Below are positions 1 to 4,147 of a stretch of DNA of 7,582 bases, piece after piece; the stretch's first letter is position 1; each line of letters opens with the position of its first letter. A model generated the notes under the pieces. It searched no databases and was not told the DNA's origin. It saw nothing but the letters and a program-made list of their open reading frames with translations. The stretch lies in contig CALTTC010000046.1 of the NCBI GenBank assembly GCA_943908425.1, positions 1 through 7,582 of the forward strand, read 5' to 3'. The position numbers and the translations under genes were made by a program. The stretch comes from an uncultured Moraxella sp. Its GTDB lineage: Bacteria > Pseudomonadota > Gammaproteobacteria > Pseudomonadales > Moraxellaceae.

Positions 1-247
1 CTTTTGGCAACATCTCAAACAAATACGTATGCAGTGCCGATTTGCTTTTACTTCTGACATAATGGGGAAAATAGGTATTAACAAAAAAATCAAAGCCTGT
101 AGTGGGGTGTTGTGCCTTGGCTTGACGCTCAGCAATCACGCTTGGGGTATCATCAAAGCCATCATAAGCGTTTTCAATAGCAGTGCGATAAGCGGCAGCA
201 AGCTCTTTTAATGAGTTTAAAAAGTCTTTTTGTTTGAAGGGGGTCAT
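1..247 (-). CDS. Phage terminase large subunit, N-terminal part (Mu gp28-like; runs off the window)
   Basis: This is the ATPase/nuclease motor that packages phage DNA into the prohead; only the first 82 codons are present and the reading frame is open at base 1. The start is ATG at 247-245, preceded by AAGGAG (258-253) at a 6-nt spacing. The visible part has an N-terminal helix, the segment FDFFVNTYFPHYV and then SALHTYLFEMLPK. I recognise this aromatic FDFF...YFPHY...LH.YLFE.LP pattern from the N-termini of Mu-like and related large terminases, before the Walker A motif, which would lie outside the window. In Mu-like phages this gene normally follows the small-terminase gene directly. Here the two are separated by about 1.2 kb carrying genes on the other strand. 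Family assignment is good; no catalytic motif can be seen. Confidence 0.75.
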   Translation of the reverse strand, partial: MTPFKQKDFLNSLKELAAAYRTAIENAYDGFDDTPSVIAERQAKAQHPTTGFDFFVNTYFPHYVRSKSKSALHTYLFEMLPK

Positions 248-267
248 CACATACTCCTTGGTGGCGT

Positions 268-296
268 ATTATGATGAATAATGGGGGATTTGGTAA
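268..296 (-). promoter_or_regulatory. Candidate sigma70 promoter for the terminase large subunit
   Basis: On the minus strand a -35 box TTACCA (296-291) and a -10 box CATAAT (273-268) are separated by exactly 17 nt. They match 4/6 and 5/6 consensus positions. The predicted start near 261 gives a short leader of about 14 nt that still contains the AAGGAG site. A separate promoter makes sense because the terminator at 1435-1464 should stop transcripts coming from the small-terminase gene. This is inferred from pattern only. Confidence 0.4.
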
Positions 297-345
297 GGTG
301 ATAGCGGTCAGGGGGTGATTATGCAAAATATTTTATAAAAAATAC

Positions 346-374
346 TTGCAATAATTTATACATATTGCTACTAT
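346..374 (+). promoter_or_regulatory. Candidate promoter of the rha cassette
   Basis: TTGCAA (346-351) and TACTAT (369-374) are separated by 17 nt and preceded by a very AT-rich stretch (about 321-344) that could act as an UP element. Transcription would begin near 381, just upstream of the structured leader. No other good plus-strand promoter lies between the terminase start and the rha gene. Each box matches 4/6 consensus positions, so the call is reasonable but not certain. Confidence 0.5.
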
Positions 375-380
375 ATATCC

Positions 381-510
381 AAGGTGTCGTAGCCTATACA
401 ACTAAGCGGAAAATCCGCCCCGATAGCATAGCGGTATTTTTATGCCTAAAATTTGCCTACCAAGGTCAAATTTATGGTATCATTACGCCTTATGCCGACA
501 GGGCGGAGAA
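381..510 (+). ncRNA. Candidate C4-like antisense RNA / structured leader upstream of rha
   Basis: The roughly 235-nt leader of the rha transcript folds into recognisable elements. TCCGCCC (414-420) can pair perfectly with GGGCGGA (501-507), closing a multibranch region of 94 nt. Inside are hairpins TACCA/TGGTA (458-462 with 475-479) and a weak GGTA/TGCC stem (433-436 with 443-446). Just upstream, TCGTAGCC (387-394) and CAACTAAG (399-406) are complementary to GGTTACGA (555-562) and CTTAGTTG (546-553) further down the same transcript: 16 pairs, one of them G-U. Known from phages P1 and P7: the C4 RNA is an antisense RNA made from the leader of the icd-ant operon that blocks antirepressor synthesis by pairing downstream. 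The position before a Rha gene, the size and the two-part complementarity fit that model. I could not run a covariance-model search, so the exact borders are approximate. Confidence 0.45.
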
Positions 511-605
511 TACAATACCCAGCAATGGGGAATAATCCCACCGTTCTTAGTTGCGGTTACGAACCTGTTGGCACCCTTTTGGGTGATTTTCGTAAACTTA
601 ACTAA
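474..605 (+). CDS. Short leader ORF (43 aa), icd-like, probably translationally coupled to rha
   Basis: A 43-codon frame starts at ATG 474 (weak AAGG site at 462-465, spacing 8) and ends at TAA 603-605. Internal ATGs at 492 and 525 lack good ribosome sites. The stop codon overlaps the AAGGAC ribosome site (604-609) of the rha gene, the geometry expected for translational coupling. Its ribosome site and start codon lie in the loop and stem of the TACCA/TGGTA hairpin (458-479), and the complementary sites for the upstream RNA (546-562) fall inside it. In P1 the small icd frame plays this coupling role ahead of ant; here the parallel is inferred from layout, not from protein similarity. The peptide itself (for example QYPAMGNNPTVLSCGYEP) has no domain I can name. 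Its product may not matter beyond ribosome traffic. Confidence 0.4.
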   Translation: MVSLRLMPTGRRIQYPAMGNNPTVLSCGYEPVGTLLGDFRKLN

Positions 606-615
606 GGACAATTGT

Positions 616-1176
616 ATGACTACAATCCTCTCCACTGGCAATCGCCAATCTATGACGAGCCTTGAAATTGCACAACTGACAGGCTCAGAACATCGCCACG
701 TTAAACGTAGCATTGAAAGGCTAATGCAACAACGAGTGATAACGTTTTCCCCATTGGAGAAAACGTCTTTCAAAGATGTTATTGGTAAAATTCAATATCG
801 CAATGTCTATATATTCACAGGCGAACAAGGCAAACTAGACAGCATTACCGTTGTTGCTCAGCTCTCGCCGATGTTTACTGCTCAGTTGGTCAAGCGTTGG
901 CAAGAACTGGAGAATTTGGTTTCAAGCAGTGATTATCAAAACCTACTTGCCCAAAACCACACCCTAAAAACCGAGCTGTTAAAAGCCAGTACCGATTATA
1001 AAGCCTTGCAGGTAATGTTTGACGGCGGATTAGAAAACTGGCAAATGGGATTGGCGGTAAATCTTGCCCCCAGTACTGTCTCCAAAAAACTATCACTGAT
1101 GCGTAAACTTGGGCTTATCGGCGAGCGGGGCAATCCCAACCCCCAAACACAACCACAGTTGCTATTGGAGGTGTAA
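616..1176 (+). CDS. rha: Rha family phage regulatory protein
   Basis: The 186-residue protein has the Phage_pRha domain at about residues 10-98. It begins with MTSLEIAQLTGSEHRHVKRS, the typical helix-turn-helix-like start of this family, and ends in the conserved TVVAQLSPMFTAQLVKRWQELE stretch, interrupted here after SPMFTAQ. A helical linker follows (about 100-130), then a winged-helix-like C-terminus with LAPSTVSKKLSLMRKLGLI (149-168). Rha proteins are temperate-phage regulators known to interfere with phage growth in some host backgrounds (described in phi80 and P22 relatives); the molecular target is unclear. I chose ATG 616 because it has AAGGAC at 604-609 and begins the domain. The same frame is open upstream to ATG 442, but that extension runs through the structured leader RNA. 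The gene opposes the surrounding late genes and is followed after 1 nt by a small gene. Confidence 0.8.
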   Translation: MTTILSTGNRQSMTSLEIAQLTGSEHRHVKRSIERLMQQRVITFSPLEKTSFKDVIGKIQYRNVYIFTGEQGKLDSITVVAQLSPMFTAQLVKRWQELENLVSSSDYQNLLAQNHTLKTELLKASTDYKALQVMFDGGLENWQMGLAVNLAPSTVSKKLSLMRKLGLIGERGNPNPQTQPQLLLEV

Positions 1177-1177
1177 G

Positions 1178-1387
1178 ATGATGACCCATGAAATCATACC
1201 AAACACCGACCACTCTGTTGACATGCTGTGCTATGCCTTGGCGGTATTAAACACTTTGCAGTATCTTAGCAGTGAAGTACCGCCTAACAAACAGGTGAAT
1301 ATCAACGCTGATGATTTGTCTACCACGCTGTACTTGGTCATCAATCTAATACACAATGCCAAAACCGCCATTAACACCAAGCCCTAA
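1178..1387 (+). CDS. Small hypothetical protein coupled to rha
   Basis: This 69-residue protein starts at ATG 1178, only one base after the rha stop. GGAGG (1167-1171) inside the rha end serves as the ribosome site; ATG 1181 is an equally possible start. It is predicted to be mostly helical and slightly acidic, with a single cysteine (CYALAVLNTLQYL) and a second hydrophobic helix (TTLYLVINLIHNA). No signal peptide or convincing membrane segment is seen, and I recognise no family. Close coupling means it is made with Rha and may act with it. The gene is followed by a 13-bp tandem repeat and then the terminator at 1435-1464, so the cassette ends here. Confidence 0.65.
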   Translation: MMTHEIIPNTDHSVDMLCYALAVLNTLQYLSSEVPPNKQVNINADDLSTTLYLVINLIHNAKTAINTKP

Positions 1388-1400
1388 ACAGCCCAAATAG

Positions 1401-1426
1401 TGTTATAAAATGGTGTTATAAAATGG
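1401..1426. repeat. Tandem direct repeat, two perfect 13-bp copies
   Basis: TGTTATAAAATGG occurs at 1401-1413 and again immediately at 1414-1426, followed by TG. It lies between the last gene of the rha cassette and its terminator. It could be a replication-slippage duplication or a scar at the cassette border. The repeat is certain; a role is not. Confidence 0.85.
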
Positions 1427-1434
1427 TGCAATTA

Positions 1435-1464
1435 AAAAACCCCTGCCGATTGGTGGGGGTTTTT
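1435..1464 (+). terminator. Bidirectional intrinsic terminator between the rha cassette and the small terminase gene
   Basis: AAAAACCCC (1435-1443) pairs with GGGGTTTTT (1456-1464). Two G-T pairs and two C-G pairs extend the stem to 13 bp, leaving a 4-nt GATT loop. Read on the plus strand it ends the rha transcript with a T5 run. Read on the minus strand it ends with a T6 run (1439-1434), 9 nt past the stop of the small-terminase-like gene. It therefore insulates the cassette and should also stop late transcription before the large terminase gene. Confidence 0.8.
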
Positions 1465-1472
1465 ATATCAAA

Positions 1473-1973
1473 TCAGCCAAAACTCCTAACCAGCCGCTCG
1501 CCAAACGGCTCTAACACTTCAATAAACAGTGGTAAGATGTCAGGCTTATGCTCTTTGATGTACTCGCCCAATTCATTAACCACTTGCATCGCAACAGCCA
1601 ATTTACTGACCTCAGGCATGAGCTTTTTATTGGCCCCAATCGCTTTGTTATAGCTGTCTGATAGTGAGGTGAGTAGCTCAACACGGGTTTTGGCATCCAA
1701 CTTATCATCATCTTTAACCAAATCCATCGTGGCTTTAAATTGCACCACAAAATCGGTAAGCAATTGCCTTGCCAAGGCTTCAATACTGCCCCCCGCCAAG
1801 GTATGCGCTGATTTGACTTTATCCCAGTCATCGCCATTGTCTTTGGCTTTATTTTTCCAGCGCTGGGCGGTGGGGTAGCTTACCCCGAGTAGCTTGGCTG
1901 CCTTTTCAAGGCTTAAGTTATCAAATACATAAGCTCGCCTTAATTGCTCTTTACTGTCTTTATGATAAGCCAT
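1473..1973 (-). CDS. DUF1804 family protein, probable terminase small subunit (Mu gp27 position)
   Basis: This 166-residue protein begins with a basic region and a helix-turn-helix at about residues 20-45 (LSLEKAAKLLGVSYPTAQRW), followed by GDDWDKVKSAHTLAGG. That layout is typical of DUF1804 proteins of Mu-like phages, placed just before the large terminase and thought to recognise DNA for packaging. The rest is helical. The start is ATG 1973, whose A is also the last base of the upstream gene's TGA (TGATG, 1-nt overlap), with GGGGGG upstream as ribosome site, so translation is likely coupled. It is the last gene of the late block before the opposed rha cassette. DNA-packaging function is inferred from family and position. 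Confidence 0.8.
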   Translation of the reverse strand: MAYHKDSKEQLRRAYVFDNLSLEKAAKLLGVSYPTAQRWKNKAKDNGDDWDKVKSAHTLAGGSIEALARQLLTDFVVQFKATMDLVKDDDKLDAKTRVELLTSLSDSYNKAIGANKKLMPEVSKLAVAMQVVNELGEYIKEHKPDILPLFIEVLEPFGERLVRSFG

Positions 1974-2248
1974 CAGCCCCCCAATTTGGCTTTTAACAGT
2001 TCAAGCCCCACACTAACTACCGTGCCTGTAATGCCCCCTGATACCGCCCCTGCCATTGCCCCTGCCATGGTGGCTTTTTTGGTGAGCGTGCTTTCAAGTT
2101 TGTCAATTTTAGCTAAGACATCATTATTTTGCGTTTTAATGTCTTTTAAAGTGCTTATGACTTGCTCATTAAAGCGTAATTGGCTTTTGCTTTGACGGTT
2201 TAAGCTGTTTACTGGATTGGGCGGATTGGGCTGATGTGAATGCGTCAT
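1973..2248 (-). CDS. Small membrane protein with C-terminal glycine zipper (Mu gp26 position)
   Basis: This is a 91-residue protein of unknown function. The first 20 residues are Asn/Pro/Gln-rich, a short charged helix follows (about 24-58), and residues about 60-84 form a small-residue hydrophobic segment (MAGAMAGAVSGGITGTVVSV) with several GxxxG/AxxxG spacings, ending in LLKAKLGG. Such glycine-zipper helices pack tightly in membranes. It overlaps both neighbours by 1 nt: TAATG at 2250-2246 upstream and TGATG downstream. The ribosome site is weak, so coupling to the DUF2730 gene is likely. In Mu-like phages a small protein sits at this point between the gp25 and gp27 equivalents; a role in lysis or head assembly cannot be decided from sequence. 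Confidence 0.7.
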   Translation of the reverse strand: MTHSHQPNPPNPVNSLNRQSKSQLRFNEQVISTLKDIKTQNNDVLAKIDKLESTLTKKATMAGAMAGAVSGGITGTVVSVGLELLKAKLGG

Positions 2249-2535
2249 TATTTGTCCATTTTTCTGTCAAGTTTGTGAGAAAGCTCTTTGACATCGGTTT
2301 TAATGTCATCAAGCCCTTTCATAATTCGCTCGTTGTCAATGTGAGCATCGCTCTTTTTTTGATAATGGGTGGCCACCTCAAGCTTAAAGCGAGCCAGCTC
2401 CTCTTTGGTGTCATCAAGACGTTTGGCGTTGTCTTTGCTGGCATCTGACACCGATGACACCCAGCGCCAAAATATCGCTTGAACAATGGTGGCAACGGTG
2501 GTGATAACCAGCATACCAATGGCATCTAAGTTCAT
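2248..2535 (-). CDS. DUF2730-like protein (Mu gp25 type), TM helix plus coiled coil
   Basis: This 95-residue protein has one N-terminal membrane segment (about residues 6-26, ending in the FWRWVSS interface) and then a long charged helical region (about 30-95) with heptad-like spacing, ending LSHKLDRKMDK. The size, the TM-plus-coiled-coil plan and the place before the small terminase fit the DUF2730/gp25 proteins of Mu-like phages. The start is ATG 2535, overlapping the end of the zinc-finger gene by 4 nt (ATGA), with AAGAGG upstream. The topology also resembles an inner-membrane spanin (Rz), which matters because no spanin pair is otherwise visible; I favour DUF2730. Function is unknown. Confidence 0.65.
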   Translation of the reverse strand: MNLDAIGMLVITTVATIVQAIFWRWVSSVSDASKDNAKRLDDTKEELARFKLEVATHYQKKSDAHIDNERIMKGLDDIKTDVKELSHKLDRKMDK

Positions 2536-2756
2536 CGTATACCTCTTTTTAATGCTTTGCTTTCAAGCAGGTTTTGGCAAGCAATACAGCGAACAGCAGA
2601 GGGCATTGCTTGTTTGCGTTTTGCCCCAATGGGCTTGCCGCAATCAAAGCAGTCATCATCAGGATTTGGCGGTGCTACTTGCTTGGTGACTTGTCTTACC
2701 TGCTCGTTTAAATAGTATTCGCTTTCACGGCTTGCACGCTCTAGTAAGTCAGTCAT
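2532..2756 (-). CDS. TraR/DksA-type C4 zinc-finger protein
   Basis: This 74-residue protein has an N-terminal helix (MTDLLERASRESEYYL) and a C-terminal zinc finger CFDCGKPI...VRCIACQNLLE, with ligands C36, C39, C57 and C60. It is the short TraR-like form of the DksA family. Such proteins bind the secondary channel of RNA polymerase and retune promoters; many Mu-like phages carry one between holin and gp25 genes. I chose ATG 2756, where the family-like sequence begins. It overlaps the holin-like gene by 8 nt with a GGGGGT ribosome site. The frame is open upstream to 2840, but that stretch has no ribosome site and would overlap the holin-like gene. The downstream gene overlaps by 4 nt. RNA-polymerase binding is inferred from family. 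Confidence 0.85.
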   Translation of the reverse strand: MTDLLERASRESEYYLNEQVRQVTKQVAPPNPDDDCFDCGKPIGAKRKQAMPSAVRCIACQNLLESKALKRGIR

Positions 2757-3195
2757 AACTACCCCCACTGCTGCTACAGCTGTCATAACTGCTATAATCA
2801 CTGCCATAGGGGTTGTGTCCTTGGCATTCATAATTATCATAGGTGCGTGTATGATGACTGACCAGTGCGTGCATCGCTATCACTGGCTCTATATCACTGT
2901 TTTTATCACGACTATGGTTATCACTGTTAAACAAAAGCGGACCAGCTGTAGCCTTTATATTGTTGCTACTGGCTTTAATGGGCGGGTTTTTATTTGGCTT
3001 GTCTTGAGCAATAAATCTTAAAACAAGCCCACACAGTGCCACCATTGCCAACACCTTATCTTTTGCCCCACTCGGCAACAAAGACAATAATTCAGGCGGT
3101 AGGGGCGTTGTGCCAAGAAACACAATCAACGCAAATGCCCAGGTTGAAAACCAACGCCACCCTTTGTGCCAGTTTTTGACAAGTTGTGGTTTCAT
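2749..3195 (-). CDS. Holin-like membrane protein with long Tyr/Ser/Gly-rich tail
   Basis: The 148-residue protein starts at ATG 3195 after GGGG at a 5-nt spacing, 10 nt downstream of the endolysin. Residues 1-66 resemble the small holins of Mu-like phages: a basic aromatic start (NWHKGWRWFSTWAF), a first membrane helix at about 13-30, a short loop with PLPPELLSLLP, and a second helix at about 47-64 followed by QDKPNK. It should let the signal-less endolysin reach the cell wall. The remaining 80 residues are unusual: a hydrophilic linker, then a low-complexity tail (118-148) rich in Tyr, Ser, Gly and Asp with two cysteines (NPYGSDYSSYDSC). The frame is open further upstream to 3312, but that part lies inside the endolysin gene. 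Holin role is inferred from topology and position. Confidence 0.7.
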   Translation of the reverse strand: MKPQLVKNWHKGWRWFSTWAFALIVFLGTTPLPPELLSLLPSGAKDKVLAMVALCGLVLRFIAQDKPNKNPPIKASSNNIKATAGPLLFNSDNHSRDKNSDIEPVIAMHALVSHHTRTYDNYECQGHNPYGSDYSSYDSCSSSGGSYD

Positions 3196-3205
3196 TACAT
3201 CCCCT

Positions 3206-3706
3206 TTATAGTATTTCAAAGTGTGGACTATCTGACTCGCCACGCTCTCTATACTTACCATTTTTATTCCAATCTGCCCCCCAGCGTAGATTGGTGATTT
3301 TGGGTATAACACCCTCGTTAATCAACTGCTTTTCGGCTGTAAACATTGCTTGGGCGATGGCATCAAACTTTGTTAAGTCCGACCAATCCACAGGATAAGG
3401 GCAAATATCCACCGCATGACCATAGCCATCTACTTGTTTGCAGTGCTTGGAATTGAATGGGTTTTTTAGCCAAGTTACTTTCGCGTGATTGGGGTTGGCA
3501 AAGCTTGCGGGGATGCCCTTGGCGACGACTTGGGCAACTGTGCGACCCTTGCCGTAGTTAATCATACATTGTTCTTTGGAGCGCACGCCCTCAATCACGA
3601 TGAAATCTTGCTTTGTGATGGTAATAGCACGCTTGACAATGGCGACAAGGCTTGGGTGTACGCCATCTAGACTGTTTAAAGAACGGCTAGATAATACATA
3701 AGTCAT
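3206..3706 (-). CDS. M15 family peptidase, phage endolysin (L-alanyl-D-glutamate peptidase type)
   Basis: This 166-residue protein cleaves peptide bridges of peptidoglycan to lyse the host. The zinc-site motifs of M15 peptidases are visible: SKH at 86-88 and GHAVDI at 96-101 give ligands H88 and D100, and SDSPHFEI near the end gives H162 with E163 following. RWGADWN (141-147) matches the WGGDW block of T5-type endolysins. There is no signal peptide, so it depends on the holin-like protein encoded 10 nt downstream. The start is ATG 3706 after AAGGGGAC, and there is no longer in-frame candidate. It is the first gene after the intergenic control region at 3707-3820, so it probably opens the late operon. 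Confidence 0.88.
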   Translation of the reverse strand: MTYVLSSRSLNSLDGVHPSLVAIVKRAITITKQDFIVIEGVRSKEQCMINYGKGRTVAQVVAKGIPASFANPNHAKVTWLKNPFNSKHCKQVDGYGHAVDICPYPVDWSDLTKFDAIAQAMFTAEKQLINEGVIPKITNLRWGADWNKNGKYRERGESDSPHFEIL

Positions 3707-3733
3707 AAAAGTCCCCTTGATGATTTAAAGGCG

Positions 3734-3774
3734 ATTGTAAACGGTATTTAGCTATGCAATAAGATGACAGCTAT
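3734..3774 (-). promoter_or_regulatory. Candidate activator-dependent late promoter with direct repeats
   Basis: On the minus strand a good -10 box TACAAT (3739-3734) has only a poor -35 (TTATTG, 3762-3757) at 17 nt. That combination is usual for promoters needing an activator such as Mu Mor or C. ATAGCT occurs twice, at 3774-3769 and 3755-3750, 19 nt apart (about two helical turns), and TATT-N9-AATA (3746-3762) forms a dyad over the -35. The start would be near 3727, about 21 nt before the endolysin ATG. The region lies just after the terminator at 3821-3844. Binding of Mor is inferred. Confidence 0.4.
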
Positions 3775-3820
3775 CAGGGGGCAAAACGACACACAGTACA
3801 ATAAGCCAAACCAAGACATA

Positions 3821-3844
3821 AAAAAACACGCCTTAAGGCGTGTT
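3821..3844 (-). terminator. Intrinsic terminator ending the early/middle minus-strand transcript
   Basis: AACACGCCTT (3825-3834) and AAGGCGTGTT (3835-3844) form a perfect 20-nt palindrome. On the minus strand it is followed by a T run (3826-3821). It sits 31 nt after the stop of the two-TM gene and before the endolysin control region, so it separates the early/middle operon from the late operon. The palindrome leaves no spare loop, so about 8 bp with a 4-nt TTAA loop is realistic. Confidence 0.8.
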
Positions 3845-3874
3845 CTTGATGTTTAAAAGCAATTTAAAGGGCAA

Positions 3875-4138
3875 TTATTGGCTTTTTTTAGCACTATTGA
3901 AAGCTGAATTAGTTGATTTGACAGGGGTGGTGGGTTGGGTGGCGGTGGTACTGTCAAACACCATCATGAATGCCAAGGGCGTGGTAAGCGTAAGTAACAC
4001 TAGCACCATTCCCGCGATAAAGGGGCTAATCGTGTACAGCCCTTGGGTGATAAACACCACCCCTAAAGCTAACAGCATCAGAACAAAATAAAAGCTAAAA
4101 TTTTGTAGGCGTTTAGTAGATAATAGTTTGTTTTTCAT
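3875..4138 (-). CDS. Small membrane protein with two TM helices
   Basis: This 87-residue protein has a basic N-terminus (MKNKLLSTKRLQ), two hydrophobic helices (about 15-33 and 38-60) joined by a very short loop (GLYTISP), and a Thr/Ser-rich hydrophilic tail. This suggests a hairpin in the inner membrane with both ends in the cytoplasm. The start is ATG 4138 with TAAGGAG at a 5-nt spacing; that ribosome site overlaps the stop of the DUF3164 gene, so the two are probably coupled. It is the last gene before the terminator at 3821-3844. I recognise no family. A two-helix protein near the lysis genes could be a second holin or antiholin, but it is in the earlier transcription unit, which argues against that. 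Confidence 0.7.
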   Translation of the reverse strand: MKNKLLSTKRLQNFSFYFVLMLLALGVVFITQGLYTISPFIAGMVLVLLTLTTPLAFMMVFDSTTATQPTTPVKSTNSAFNSAKKSQ

Positions 4139-4147
4139 AGGTGCTCC

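Noticed and set aside
442..615. In-frame N-terminal extension of the Rha protein by 58 residues (start at ATG 442)
   Set aside because: It has no ribosome site, runs through the structured leader RNA, and the Rha domain pattern begins just after ATG 616, which has AAGGAC upstream.
890..1096. Open frame on the strand opposite rha
   Set aside because: It lies wholly within the well-supported rha gene, has no recognisable domain and no ribosome site of note.
1401..1426. Direct repeats considered as a CRISPR-like array or iteron origin
   Set aside because: Only two abutting 13-bp copies with no spacers and no nearby cas or replication-initiator gene.
2319..2525. Proline-rich frame embedded +1 in the DUF2730-like gene, considered as an Rz1 outer-membrane spanin
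   Set aside because: It lacks a signal peptide and a lipobox (no G/A/S plus C after a hydrophobic stretch in a suitable place), so it is probably a shadow frame.
2757..2840. N-terminal hydrophobic extension of the zinc-finger protein (start at 2840)
   Set aside because: No ribosome site upstream of 2840, 2831 or 2807, and the stretch is the alternate frame of the holin-like gene's tail; the TraR-like proteins start at the MTDLLE segment.
3195..3312. Longer start for the holin-like protein (39 extra residues)
   Set aside because: The extra part overlaps the endolysin's catalytic C-terminus and lacks a ribosome site; ATG 3195 has GGGG upstream and begins the family-like sequence.
3840..4091. 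Plus-strand hydrophobic open frame over the two-TM gene
   Set aside because: The minus-strand gene has a strong ribosome site, fits the operon and explains the hydrophobic composition; the plus frame begins at the terminator palindrome.
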